Assembly (NCBI GenBank): GCA_029552065.1 | Contig: JAKPEG010000001.1 | Coordinates: 41,168-105,167, forward strand | DNA from: Actinomycetes bacterium | GTDB taxonomy: Bacteria > Actinomycetota > Actinomycetes > Actinomycetales > Dermatophilaceae | Length of the DNA: 64,000 nt | Direction: 5' to 3' | Part shown: one piece after another, positions 40,727 through 50,814 of the stretch | Layout: each line of letters begins with the position of its first letter | How positions within the stretch are numbered: the stretch's first letter is position 1 | The notes under the pieces: generated by a model | What the model was told of the DNA's origin: nothing | The model's input: only the letters and a program-made list of their open reading frames with translations | Database searches by the model: none | Program-made: the position numbers and the translations under genes

Positions 40727-42289
40727 ATGTCCGACGGGCTCAATCGCCTCGATCCGTCGGCCGCCGGGATCGGGGTCGGCGACGTGACGCGCCGCGCGCT
40801 GGAGATCCTCGAGCGCGCGCAGACCCACGCCGACACCCTGCGCACGGAGGCCGAACGGGTGCTCTCCGCTGCCCGCGCCGAGGCGACCGCCCTGCGCGAC
40901 GAGGCGCAGCGTCTGCACCGGGAGGCACTCGAGGCACACGCGAGGGCCGCGGCCGAGCGTGACCAGGCGGCCGCCCGGCTGGCCGAGGTCCACGCCGACG
41001 CACTCGCCCTGCTCGACGATGCGGCAGCTCAGGCCTCGCTCGTCGCCGATGCCGCCGCACGCACGGGCCAGGACGAGATCGACAGCGCACGGGTCGAGGC
41101 AGCCGAGATCCGTCGCACGGCCGAGGCCGAGGCCGCCGCACTGCGCGCGGGGGCGCAGGCCGACTACGACGAGGCCGTGACGCGGTATGCCGCCCACGAG
41201 GCCCATCGTTCGGCACTGCTCGCCGAACAGGAGCAAACGGTGGCGGATCGGACCCGGCGAGCACTCGCCGACGCGTCGGTCACCGCGCAGCGCACCCTCG
41301 ACGACGCCGCAGCCCTCGCCCATCACACCCGCGCCGAGGCCGAGGCCGAGGCGACCACGATCCGTGCGGCCACGGACGAGCTGCGCTCCCGCACGATCCA
41401 CGAGACGGCCGCCCAGCGTCAGGCGGCCCGCGACACTGCCGAGGCCATGGTGATCCGGGCCAACCTCGACGCGGAGCAGACGCTCGCCAACGCCGAGGCG
41501 CACCTTGCCTGGGCGCGCCGCACCGTCGAGGCCCTGCTCGCCAGCGCCGACGCCGAAGCCGAGCGGACCCGGGTCACGACCGCCCGGACCCTCGCCGATC
41601 ACACCCGGCGTCGACGGCAGCAGATCCAGGGCGTCCTCGCCCGGGTGACCCACGAGTCACGCACCCGACTCGACGACTCGGCCGCCGAATCGGCCCGAGT
41701 GCGCGCGCAGGCCCAAGCCATGCTCGACGCGGCCGCGGCGGACGCACGGCATACCGGTGAGACGGCCCACGCGGAGGCGAGCCGCCGGGTCGCCGCAGCG
41801 CAGGAGACGGCAGCGGCCACCACGCAGCGGGCCGAGCACCGGCTCGCCGAAGCCGAGCACGGGGCTCGGATCGTGCGCGAACGCACGGCCGCCGAAGTGG
41901 AGAAGCTGCACCGCGAGGCCCACGCCGATCGCCGCACCGCCCGGGCCGAGCTCGTCCGCACGCTCGCCGAGGCACGGTCCGAGGCCGACCAGTTGCGCGC
42001 CGAGGCGCGCGCCGCCGTCGACGCGGCCCGGACCGAGGTCGCTGCCCTGGCCGCCCGGCGCGACGACATCACGACCCAGCTCAGCCACCTCTCCGGGGTG
42101 ATCGAGGCCCTCGCCGTGCCCGAGCGCGCGGCGGGCGACGACCATGTGGGCGCGGTGGCGGGCCTCGTCGGGGTCGACGCCCTCGACGCCCACGACACCC
42201 CGGACCCCACCGACCTGGGACCCGGCCAACCAGCCCCCCTGGCCACCTCCCTGTGGCCCACCACTAGCGAGACGATGGGACACCGATGA
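40727..42289 (+). CDS. Long Ala/Glu/Arg-rich coiled-coil protein (Scy/FilP/DivIVA-like)
   Basis: Uninterrupted heptad-like A/E/R-rich sequence; coupled by ATGA to a DivIVA-domain ORF. Confidence 0.75.
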   Translation: MSDGLNRLDPSAAGIGVGDVTRRALEILERAQTHADTLRTEAERVLSAARAEATALRDEAQRLHREALEAHARAAAERDQAAARLAEVHADALALLDDAAAQASLVADAAARTGQDEIDSARVEAAEIRRTAEAEAAALRAGAQADYDEAVTRYAAHEAHRSALLAEQEQTVADRTRRALADASVTAQRTLDDAAALAHHTRAEAEAEATTIRAATDELRSRTIHETAAQRQAARDTAEAMVIRANLDAEQTLANAEAHLAWARRTVEALLASADAEAERTRVTTARTLADHTRRRRQQIQGVLARVTHESRTRLDDSAAESARVRAQAQAMLDAAAADARHTGETAHAEASRRVAAAQETAAATTQRAEHRLAEAEHGARIVRERTAAEVEKLHREAHADRRTARAELVRTLAEARSEADQLRAEARAAVDAARTEVAALAARRDDITTQLSHLSGVIEALAVPERAAGDDHVGAVAGLVGVDALDAHDTPDPTDLGPGQPAPLATSLWPTTSETMGHR

Positions 42290-43467
42290 CCGACACCAGC
42301 CAGATCCGGACCGTGCTGCGGGGCTATGACCCGACGCAGGTCGACCAGATCGTCGCCGAGCTCGCTGCGGCCACCGAGGCCGCACGACAGGAGGCGGCGC
42401 AGCATGCCGTCTCGGTGAGCAAGCTCGAGTCCGGCCACGCCGAGTTGCGCGAGTTGCTCGCCCAGCGCGACAGCCGGATCGCCGGCCTGCTCGAGGCCCA
42501 GCGCAAGGCCGCCGCGCCCACCTTCGCGGACCTCGGCGAACGGATCGGCAGCATCCTCACTCTCGCCGACGAGGAGGCGGAGGCGATCCGCTCGAGCGCC
42601 CACGAGGAGGCCAACGGCGCCCGCCTCGCCGCCGCCACCGCCGCCACCGCCGCCAAGGCCGACGCCGACCGCTATGCCGAGGACGTCCGCTCCCGCGCCG
42701 AGGCCGAGGCCGCCCGGATCCTCGAGGACGCCCGCCGGCAGAGCGACGACATCCTCGGCGACGCCGACCGCGCCGCGTCGGCCCGTCGAGAGGAGGCCGA
42801 GGCCGTCTACGAGCACCAGCGGGCGAAGGCCGCCGCTGCCGCCGCCGACTTCGAGACCACGCTGGCCGCACGGCGCGACAAGGCGGCGGCCGACTTCGCC
42901 GCCCAGATGTCGCACCACGAGTCCGCGCTCGCCGCCGTCCAGGAGCGCGCCTCCACCCTCGCCGCCGAGTCCGACCGCTCTCACCAGCAGGCCCGCGGCG
43001 AGGCGGCGACGCTGCTCGAGCAGGCCCGCTCCGAGGCCTCGGCGCTCGTGTCCGCGGCCCGCGAGCACGCGGAGCGGATCAAGCGCGACTCCGACCGCGA
43101 GCTCGCCGCCGCCACCGCCCGCCGCGACTCGATCACCGCGCAGCTCACCAACGTCCGCCAGATGCTCGCGACGCTGGGTGGTGCGGCGATGGTCAACCCG
43201 CTCGCGGAGTTCCCCGAGCCGCCGGCCCCGGCGGTGCCAGACGTGCCCGCCGTGGTCGCCGAGTCCACCGAGACCGGCCCGGTCGACCTGGCCACCGAGG
43301 TCGGCGAGGTCACCGAGGTCGGCGAGATTGCCAAGGCCGGCGAGGCCGGCGACGACGCCGATGCGGTCGACGGGATCGACGCGCTGGAGTCCTCGCTCGA
43401 GGAGTCTGCCGAGTCCGGCGACTCTGCCGACGCCGCCGCGCTCGTGAGCGGGCGCCGGCGCCGCTGA
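42286..43467 (+). CDS. DivIVA domain coiled-coil protein
   Basis: MTDTSQIRTVLRGYDPTQVDQIVAELAAATEAARQEA: RGYDxxxVD signature plus long coiled coil. Confidence 0.82.
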   Translation: MTDTSQIRTVLRGYDPTQVDQIVAELAAATEAARQEAAQHAVSVSKLESGHAELRELLAQRDSRIAGLLEAQRKAAAPTFADLGERIGSILTLADEEAEAIRSSAHEEANGARLAAATAATAAKADADRYAEDVRSRAEAEAARILEDARRQSDDILGDADRAASARREEAEAVYEHQRAKAAAAAADFETTLAARRDKAAADFAAQMSHHESALAAVQERASTLAAESDRSHQQARGEAATLLEQARSEASALVSAAREHAERIKRDSDRELAAATARRDSITAQLTNVRQMLATLGGAAMVNPLAEFPEPPAPAVPDVPAVVAESTETGPVDLATEVGEVTEVGEIAKAGEAGDDADAVDGIDALESSLEESAESGDSADAAALVSGRRRR

Positions 43468-43487
43468 CGCCCCTCTGCCCGTAGCGC

Positions 43488-43520
43488 AGGAGTCTGCACC
43501 GCACGCCGGTGCGGACTCCT
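43488..43520. terminator. Bidirectional terminator-like hairpin between the divIVA-like gene and prcA
   Basis: AGGAGTCtGCACCG cacgc CGGTGCgGACTCCT, 14-bp stem. Confidence 0.8.
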
Positions 43521-43552
43521 CGCGCGTTCGGGGTATGCCGCCGGGTCGCCGG

Positions 43553-44356
43553 TCAGCCCTGGGCGTCGCCCTCGGCGGTGTCGGGGCTCGGCCGCTCGCC
43601 GGTGAGGATGTCGTGGTGCCCGGGCACCCCGTCGTCGACCTCGGGGGCGTGCACCGTCGCGCTCTCGGCGTTGAGCAGGTCGGCGAGCAGCCCACCGGCG
43701 ATCCGGCGGAAGGTGCGACGGGGACGGTTGCGGTCGAGCACGGCGACTTCGAGCTGGGTGGGCGCGAGCGTGCGCGGCTCGCCTCCGGCCGGGTCGAGGC
43801 CCAGTGCAGCCACCGCGAGGCGCAGGGCGTCGGCCAGCGGCATACCGGGTTGCCAATGGCCCCGCAGGTGCTCCTCGGCGACGGCATTCTGCCCGCCCAT
43901 GACGACGAAGCCGTGCTGGTCGGAGACCGAGCCGTCGTAGGTGAGCCGGTAGATCTGGTCGTGCTCGGCGCTGTGTCCCACCTCCGCGACACACAGCTCG
44001 ATCTCGTAGGGCTTGGGCTCCTGGGTGAAGACGGTGCCGAGGGTCTGGGCGTAGGCGTTGGCCAGACCGCGCGCGGTGACGTCGGAGCGGTCGTAGGAGT
44101 AGCCGCGCAGGTCGGCATAACGGATGCCGGCCACCCGGAGGTTCTCGAACTCGTAGTACATCCCGACCGCGGCGAAGGCGATCCGGTCGTAGATCTCGGA
44201 GATCTTGCGCAGGCTTTGCGGGTTCTCCGCGACGAACGCGATCCCCCGGTCGAACTGCAGGACGACGACCGACCGGCCGCGCGCGATCCCCTTGCGCGCG
44301 TAGTCGGCCTTGTCCTTCATGAGTTGCTCGGGCGAGACATAGAAGGGCATGCTCAT
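43553..44356 (-). CDS. prcA: Proteasome alpha subunit
   Basis: [82 protein letters not shown]. Confidence 0.97.
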   Translation of the reverse strand: MSMPFYVSPEQLMKDKADYARKGIARGRSVVVLQFDRGIAFVAENPQSLRKISEIYDRIAFAAVGMYYEFENLRVAGIRYADLRGYSYDRSDVTARGLANAYAQTLGTVFTQEPKPYEIELCVAEVGHSAEHDQIYRLTYDGSVSDQHGFVVMGGQNAVAEEHLRGHWQPGMPLADALRLAVAALGLDPAGGEPRTLAPTQLEVAVLDRNRPRRTFRRIAGGLLADLLNAESATVHAPEVDDGVPGHHDILTGERPSPDTAEGDAQG

Positions 44357-45222
44357 CGGGCACCTCCCGACTTCAGGTCGCCGCGCAGGTCGGCGCGCAG
44401 GTCGCCGCGCCGCTCGGCGATGATCGCCTCGACGACGACGGCGAGGTCGTCGTCGCTGCGGAAGCGCGCCCCGTCGATGTCGACGACCGCGAGGGTCGGC
44501 CAGATCCGACGCCCCACGTCGGGGCCGCCCGTGGCCGAGTCGTCGTCGGCGGCGTCGTAGAGCGCCTCGAGACACACGCGCACGGCCCCCGCCTCGTCGA
44601 GCCCGGGCCGCCAGAGCTTCTTGAGCGAGCCCCGGGCGAACATCGACCCCGAGCCGATCGAGTGGTGCTCGCGCTCGGGATAGCAGCCACCGGTGACGTC
44701 ATAGGAGTAGATCCGGCCACGGCGCTCGTCGACGTCGAAGCCCGCGAACATCGGCACGACGGTGAGCCCCTGCATGGCCAGGCCGAGGTTGGCCCGGATC
44801 ATCGAGGCGAGCCGGTTGGCCTTGCCCTCGATCGACATGAGGGCTCCCTCGATTTTCTCGTAGTGCTCGAGTTCGACCTGGTAGAGCTTGACCACCTCGA
44901 CGGCGATCCCCGCCGTCCCCGCGATGCCGACGAGGCTGTATTCGTCCGCGGCATAGACCTTGTCCATGTCGCGGTTGGCGATGAGATTGCCCATGGTCGC
45001 CCGTCGGTCGCCCGCCATCGCCACCCCACCGGCATACTCGACCGCCACGATGGTCGTGCCGTGCGGCGCCTCGAGGGTCATGCCGGCCGGCAGCGGCCGC
45101 CGTCCGGGCAGGACCTCGGGGGCCACCTGGGCGACGAAGTCCGCGAACGAGGCGCTGCCCGGCACGAGGTATGCCGCGGGCAGCCGTCCGTGGTCGAGGC
45201 CGTCACGAGGCACGGGGCTCAC
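44353..45222 (-). CDS. prcB: Proteasome beta subunit
   Basis: Propeptide then [55 protein letters not shown]. Confidence 0.97.
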   Translation of the reverse strand: MSPVPRDGLDHGRLPAAYLVPGSASFADFVAQVAPEVLPGRRPLPAGMTLEAPHGTTIVAVEYAGGVAMAGDRRATMGNLIANRDMDKVYAADEYSLVGIAGTAGIAVEVVKLYQVELEHYEKIEGALMSIEGKANRLASMIRANLGLAMQGLTVVPMFAGFDVDERRGRIYSYDVTGGCYPEREHHSIGSGSMFARGSLKKLWRPGLDEAGAVRVCLEALYDAADDDSATGGPDVGRRIWPTLAVVDIDGARFRSDDDLAVVVEAIIAERRGDLRADLRGDLKSGGAR

Positions 45223-45416
45223 TGCCCGCCCTTCTGGACGAAGCTGCGGACGAACTCCTCGGCATTGGTCTCCAGGACGTCGTCGATCTCGTCGAGGACG
45301 CTGTCGATGTCGGCCTCGGAGACGTTCGTCTGCGCTCCGCCGGGGGGTGCCGCCGGCGGGGCTGCGTCGGGGTCGCCCTCGCGCCGCTGCGGTCGGCTCT
45401 GCTCCTGGCTGGCCAT
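45219..45416 (-). CDS. pup: Prokaryotic ubiquitin-like protein Pup (C-terminal GGQ)
   Basis: [65 protein letters not shown]. Confidence 0.97.
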   Translation of the reverse strand: MASQEQSRPQRREGDPDAAPPAAPPGGAQTNVSEADIDSVLDEIDDVLETNAEEFVRSFVQKGGQ

Positions 45417-45475
45417 CCTCGTCCTCCACCTGCCTCGGCCGCCCGCCTCGTGCGAGCCGCCGGCTAGCCCCCAAC

Positions 45476-47014
45476 CTAGTCGGCCGAGGCGGCCAGTTCA
45501 CGCAGCAGGGAGCGAACGTCCGGACTGCGGTCGAGCAGCGCCCCGAGCTGGGCCCGGGTGCCCCGCAGCGGTTCGAGCATCGGCACCCGCTGGAGGGACT
45601 GCTGGCCCGGCACCTCGAAGATCACCGAATCCCAGGACGCCGAGACGACCGAGGCGGCATACCGGGAGAGACATTGCCCGCGGAACCAGGCGCGGGTGTC
45701 CTCCGGCGGGCTGGTCACCGCCTCGCGGGCAGCCGCGTCGGTGACGAGCTCGGTGACCCGGCCGGCCCGACGCAGCGTGTGGAAGACGCTCTTGGTCGGT
45801 CGCAGGTCGCTCCACTGGATGTCCAGGGCCGCGAGCCGCGGCTCGGTCCACGCCAGCCCGTTGCGCTCCCGGTAGGCCTGCAACAGCTGCAGCTTGGCCA
45901 CCCAATCGAGCTCGCGCGCACAACTGCCCGGGTCGTTGCCCAGTCGGGTGAGGACGTCGGCCCAGGTCGTCATCACCTCGGCGGTGGCCGGGTCGCCCTC
46001 GGTGCCGCGGTCGGCGAGGTATGCCGCACACGCGTCGTGGTAGACCCAGAGCAGTTCGAGGGCGGTGAGTCTGCGGCCGTCACGCAGCTGTACCTGCTGG
46101 CGCAGGGTCGGATCATGGCTCACCTGGTGCAGGGTGCCGACCGGGTTGACCAGGGTGAGATCGCCTGGCATCGCCCGGTCCTCGATGAGGGCGAGGACCA
46201 GGCTCGTCGTGCCGAGCTTGAGCAGCCCGGCGACGTCGCACTGGTTGGCGTCGCCGACGATCACGTGCAACCGGCGGTAGAGGTCGGCGACCGCGTGCGG
46301 CTCGTCGCGGGTGTTGATGATCGGTCGCTTGAGGGTGGTCTCCAGCCCCACCTCGGTCTCGAAGAAGTCGGCCCGCTGGCTGATCTGGAATCCGCTCGTG
46401 TGCGAGTCCTGCCCGATCCCCACCCGCCCCGCTCCGCAGATGAGCTGACGGACGACGAAGAAGGGCATGAGATGGCGCACGACGTCGGCGAACGGGGTCT
46501 CCCGGCGCATGAGGTAGTTCTCGTGCGTGCCGTAGGAGGCACCCTTGCCGTCGGTGTTGTTCTTGTAGAGGGCGACCGTGGGGCGGGCCGGGTCGGGGTT
46601 GAGCAGGTCGGCGGCATCGCGCATGACCAGGTCACCGGCCCGGTCCCAGACGAGCGCGTCCCGCGGTGTCGTCACCTCGGGGCCGGAGTACTCGGGGTGG
46701 GCGTGGTCGACGTAGAACCGCGCGCCGTTGGTGAGCACGACGTTGGCCATCGTGGGGTCCTCGAGTTCGCCCCGGCCCCAGGCGTCGGTGAGCTGGCTCG
46801 GGTCGGCCCACGTCCGGCCTAGCTCCCACCCGCGCGCATCGCGCAGCGGCGCCTCGTCGGCGTAGTCCCACGCGCCCCGCCCGGTGAGCAGACCCCTCGC
46901 CCGCGCGTATGCCGTGACCACCGTCCCCGAGAGCACCATCGGGTTCGCGTGCGGGTCACCGGGTGCGCAGATGCCGTATTCGGTCTCGATCCCCATGACC
47001 CGGCGCACCGTCAT
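45476..47014 (-). CDS. dop: Deamidase of Pup / depupylase
   Basis: [39 protein letters not shown]...[34 protein letters not shown]. Confidence 0.97.
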   Translation of the reverse strand: MTVRRVMGIETEYGICAPGDPHANPMVLSGTVVTAYARARGLLTGRGAWDYADEAPLRDARGWELGRTWADPSQLTDAWGRGELEDPTMANVVLTNGARFYVDHAHPEYSGPEVTTPRDALVWDRAGDLVMRDAADLLNPDPARPTVALYKNNTDGKGASYGTHENYLMRRETPFADVVRHLMPFFVVRQLICGAGRVGIGQDSHTSGFQISQRADFFETEVGLETTLKRPIINTRDEPHAVADLYRRLHVIVGDANQCDVAGLLKLGTTSLVLALIEDRAMPGDLTLVNPVGTLHQVSHDPTLRQQVQLRDGRRLTALELLWVYHDACAAYLADRGTEGDPATAEVMTTWADVLTRLGNDPGSCARELDWVAKLQLLQAYRERNGLAWTEPRLAALDIQWSDLRPTKSVFHTLRRAGRVTELVTDAAAREAVTSPPEDTRAWFRGQCLSRYAASVVSASWDSVIFEVPGQQSLQRVPMLEPLRGTRAQLGALLDRSPDVRSLLRELAASAD

Positions 47015-47159
47015 GCCAGCCACCCTATGGGGCGCGTGCGCCGCGGCCGTGCGCCGGTCCCGCGTCCGAGGGCCCTTCGGACCGGGTGCGCCCGGGCCCG
47101 AGCGCGCGGCCCGGCAATCGTCATCCGAAGTTCACCTGGAGGGGACCCAGGGGCCGTTG

Positions 47160-47173
47160 TGTAAGCGCTTTCA
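47160..47173. promoter_or_regulatory. LacI/CcpA-like (cre-type) operator upstream of the phosphoketolase
   Basis: TGTAAGCGCTTTCA, 11 bp upstream of the ATG and abutting the RBS. Confidence 0.55.
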
Positions 47174-47184
47174 TCGGGAGGAGT

Positions 47185-49680
47185 ATGGATGTCGTGAGCA
47201 CCGCAACCGGACCCCGACACAGGGCAGACAGCACCCCCCACCACACGGCCGTCACGACACCCGACCCGACCTTAGAGGCCCTCGGCCGACTCGACGGCCC
47301 CGAGCTCGCGAGCCTCGACGCGTGGTGGCGGGCCGCCAACTACCTCACCGTCGGCCAGATCTACCTCCAGGCCAATCCCCTGCTGCGTCGGCCGCTTACC
47401 GCCGAGGACATCAAGCCTCGGCTGCTCGGCCACTGGGGCACCTCCCCCGGCCTGTCCTTCGTCTACGCGCACGCGGCGCGGCTCGCGCGGCATACCGGGC
47501 AGGACATCGTCTATTTCGCCGGCCCCGGCCACGGCGGCCCCGCGCTCGTCGCGGCGGCCTACCTCGAGGGCACCTACACCGAATGCTTCCCCCAGGTGAC
47601 CCTCGACGAGGCCGGACTCGTCCGGCTGTTCCGCCAGTTCTCGGCCCCCGGGGGCATCCCCAGCCACGCCTCGGTCACGACGCCCGGGAGCATCCACGAG
47701 GGCGGGGAGCTCGGCTACGTGCTCATCCACGCCTTCGGCGCGGTCATGGACAACCCCGACCTGCTCGCCCTTGCCGTCGTCGGTGACGGCGAAGCGGAGA
47801 CCGGACCGCTCGAGGGCTCGTGGAAGGGGATCTCCTTCCTCAACCCCGCCCGTGACGGGGCGGTGCTCCCGGTGCTCCACCTCAACGGCGGCAAGATTGC
47901 CGGCCCCACGGTGCTCTCCCGCAAGGACCCCGCCGAGGTGCGAGCGCTCTTCGAGGGCCACGGTTACGAGGTCTTCGAGGTCGAGGGCCAGGACCTGCCC
48001 GGCATGCACGAGCGGTATGCCGCGACCCTCGCCGCGGCATACCGGCGGATCCGCGAGATCCAGGCGCTCTGGCGCGGTCCCGACCGGCCCGACCCGGCAC
48101 CCGGCGAGCACGTGCGACCGCGCTGGCCGATGATCGTCCTCCGGTCGCCCAAGGGCTGGACCGGGCCGCACGAGGTCGACGGGACGGTCGTCGAGGGCAC
48201 CTGGCGGGCCCACCAGGTGCCGCTCGCCGGCGTGCGGGAGAACCCCGCCCACCTGGCGATCCTGGAGCAGTGGCTGCGCAGCTACCACCCGGAGGAGCTC
48301 TTCGACGCCGCCGGGGCGCCCACCCCGCTGGTCACCGCCGCCAACCCGGTCGGCGACACCCGGATGTCGGCCACCCCCTATGCCAACGGCGGACTGCTCA
48401 CCCACGACCTCGACCTGCCCGACCTCGCGGCATACGAGATCGGCGTGCCCGCGCCGGCGACCGTGCGCGCGGAGTCGACCCGCGCCCTCGGTGCCCTGTG
48501 CCGCGATCTCTACCGGCGCAATCCGGAGAACTTCCGGCTGTTCTGCCCGGACGAGACCAACTCCAACCGGCTGGGCGCGGTCTTCGAGGTGAGCGAGCGG
48601 GCGTGGATGGAGTCGCTGCACGCCGACGACGTCGCCCTCGGCCCCGACGGCCGGGTGATGGAGGTGCTCTCCGAGCACAACTGCCACGGCTGGCTCGAGG
48701 CCTACACCCTCACCGGGCGGCACGGGCTGTTCGCGACCTACGAGGCCTTCGCCATGGTGAGCGCGAGCCAGACCATCCAGCACGCGAAGTGGCTCGAGGA
48801 GGCGCTGCACCTGCCCTGGCGGGCCAAGGTCCCCAGCCTCAACGTCCTGCTCACCTCGACCGCGTGGCGCAACGACCACAACGGCTTCTCCCACCAGGGC
48901 CCCGGCCTCATCACCACGGTCCTGCAGCACCGTGGCGACGTCGCCCGGATCTACCTGCCCCCGGACGGCAACTGCCTGCTCTCGGTCGCCGACCATGCCC
49001 TGCGCAGCCGCAGCCATGTCAACGTCATCGTCATCGACAAGCAACCCCAACCCCAGTGGCTCACCCTCGAACAGGCCCGCGAGCACTGCCGCCGGGGCGC
49101 CTCGATCTGGGACTGGGCCGGCAGCGAGACCGCCGCGGACGAGCAGGCCGGGCTCCGGCCGGACATCGTCCTGGGCTGCGCGGGAGACGTCGTGACGATG
49201 GAGACCGTCGCGGCCGCGCAGATCCTGCGCGAGCGGCTGCCCGGCCTGCGGGTGCGGGTCGTCAACGTGGTCAACCTCATGACGATGGCCCGGCCCAAGG
49301 ACCACCCCAACGGGATGTCCGACGTCGCCTTCAGCGAGCTGTTCACCGACAGCCAGGACGTGATCTTCAGCTTCCACGGCTATCCCGGGGCGATCCACCA
49401 GCTGGTCCACGGGCGGTCCGACGCCGACCGCTTCCACTGCCGCGGCTTCGTCGAGCAGGGGACGACGACGACCCCGTTCGACATGGTCGTGCGCAACAAG
49501 GCGAGTCGCTTCGACCTGGTCATCGACGCGATCAACAACAGCACACGTCACCCCCGCGGCAGCGCCGAGCTCAAGGCGTGGTGCGAGGAGCAGCTGCGGC
49601 GGCACACGGCATACATCGAGGAGCACCTCGAGGACCTGCCCGAGGTGCGCGACTGGGTGCTGCCCTCCCCCACCCGCTGA
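47185..49680 (+). CDS. xfp: Xylulose-5-phosphate/fructose-6-phosphate phosphoketolase
   Basis: WWRAANYLTVGQIYLQANPLLRRPLTAEDIKPRLLGHWGTSPGLSFVYAH...AGPGHGGPALVAAAYLEGTY...VVGDGEAETGPLEGSWKG; RBS gggagga. Confidence 0.97.
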   Translation: MDVVSTATGPRHRADSTPHHTAVTTPDPTLEALGRLDGPELASLDAWWRAANYLTVGQIYLQANPLLRRPLTAEDIKPRLLGHWGTSPGLSFVYAHAARLARHTGQDIVYFAGPGHGGPALVAAAYLEGTYTECFPQVTLDEAGLVRLFRQFSAPGGIPSHASVTTPGSIHEGGELGYVLIHAFGAVMDNPDLLALAVVGDGEAETGPLEGSWKGISFLNPARDGAVLPVLHLNGGKIAGPTVLSRKDPAEVRALFEGHGYEVFEVEGQDLPGMHERYAATLAAAYRRIREIQALWRGPDRPDPAPGEHVRPRWPMIVLRSPKGWTGPHEVDGTVVEGTWRAHQVPLAGVRENPAHLAILEQWLRSYHPEELFDAAGAPTPLVTAANPVGDTRMSATPYANGGLLTHDLDLPDLAAYEIGVPAPATVRAESTRALGALCRDLYRRNPENFRLFCPDETNSNRLGAVFEVSERAWMESLHADDVALGPDGRVMEVLSEHNCHGWLEAYTLTGRHGLFATYEAFAMVSASQTIQHAKWLEEALHLPWRAKVPSLNVLLTSTAWRNDHNGFSHQGPGLITTVLQHRGDVARIYLPPDGNCLLSVADHALRSRSHVNVIVIDKQPQPQWLTLEQAREHCRRGASIWDWAGSETAADEQAGLRPDIVLGCAGDVVTMETVAAAQILRERLPGLRVRVVNVVNLMTMARPKDHPNGMSDVAFSELFTDSQDVIFSFHGYPGAIHQLVHGRSDADRFHCRGFVEQGTTTTPFDMVVRNKASRFDLVIDAINNSTRHPRGSAELKAWCEEQLRRHTAYIEEHLEDLPEVRDWVLPSPTR

Positions 49681-49779
49681 AGACAGAGCACAAGCGGCAT
49701 CGGCCGGGGTCGGCTCGGAGCAGACTGCGGCCCGCCATCGCCACCCCGGGGGCGCGCCGGTGCCGCCTGTCTTGCCACA

Positions 49780-50775
49780 ATGAGCCCCATGCCACGTATG
49801 CCGCTACGCACCCGGCTGCTCACGACCTTCCTCGACCACGGTCCCCGTGACGTCACCAAGCTCACGCCCGAGGAGATCCCCGCGGCCCGGGCCTGGGTGG
49901 CCCCGGCCCGGGCGCCGTTCACCTGGGTGACCGGGGCGGTGCCGCCGCAGGTGCGCATCCACGAGGTGTCCTTCCCCTGCCGGGACGGCTCCCCGCGCCA
50001 GATCCGCGCCTACCATCCCCCCACCCCGGGTCCGCACCCGGTCGTCGTCTTCTTCCACGGGGGCGGCTGGGTGATGGGCAATACCCGGATGTACGACCCG
50101 TTGTGCGCCGACCTCGCCGCCTCGATCCCCGCCCTCGTGCTGTCGGTCGACTATCGGCTGGCTCCCGAGTGGCGCGCGCCCCAGGCGGTGCTCGACTGCA
50201 TCGACGCGACGCGTTGGGTGGCCGGTCATGCGGGCGACCTCGGCGGGGACCCGACCCGGCTGGCGGTGTGCGGGGACAGCGCCGGCGGCAACCTCGCGGC
50301 CCTCGTCTGCCATACCGCGCACGACGACGGCGGGCCGGGGATCGCCCACCAGGCGCTCATCTACCCGGGCACCGACCTGTCCAAGTCCTTCCCCTCGATC
50401 CGCGAGCACGCGAACGCACCCGTCCTCACCGAGCAGATGATGGACGTCTTCCTCGCCCACTACCTCGGGCCGGACCCTGCCATCGCCGACCTGCGCGACC
50501 CGCGCCTGTCCCCCTATTGGCGCGAGGACCTGCGCGGCCTACCCCCCGCCCTCGTCCAGACCGCCGAACTCGACCCGCTGCGCGACGAAGGCCAGGCGTA
50601 TGCCGCGCGACTCGCCGAAGCGGGCGTGCAGGTCCGCGCGACCAACTACCTCGGGACGGTCCACGGCTTCGCGAGCTTCCCCGGTGCCACGGTGATCGGG
50701 CGTCAGGCCCGGCTCGAGCTCGTCACCGAACTGCGCAGCCATCTCGCGCCTGCCGCCTCGCCGAGCGTCGACTAA
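49780..50775 (+). CDS. Alpha/beta hydrolase, HSL-like lipase/esterase
   Basis: VVVFFHGGGWVMGNTRMYD (oxyanion HGGGW) and CGDSAGGNLAALV nucleophile motif. Confidence 0.9.
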   Translation: MSPMPRMPLRTRLLTTFLDHGPRDVTKLTPEEIPAARAWVAPARAPFTWVTGAVPPQVRIHEVSFPCRDGSPRQIRAYHPPTPGPHPVVVFFHGGGWVMGNTRMYDPLCADLAASIPALVLSVDYRLAPEWRAPQAVLDCIDATRWVAGHAGDLGGDPTRLAVCGDSAGGNLAALVCHTAHDDGGPGIAHQALIYPGTDLSKSFPSIREHANAPVLTEQMMDVFLAHYLGPDPAIADLRDPRLSPYWREDLRGLPPALVQTAELDPLRDEGQAYAARLAEAGVQVRATNYLGTVHGFASFPGATVIGRQARLELVTELRSHLAPAASPSVD

Positions 50776-50814
50776 AGTGGGTTCCGACCGCGCAGCCTGA
50801 CCGGAGGGGAATCC

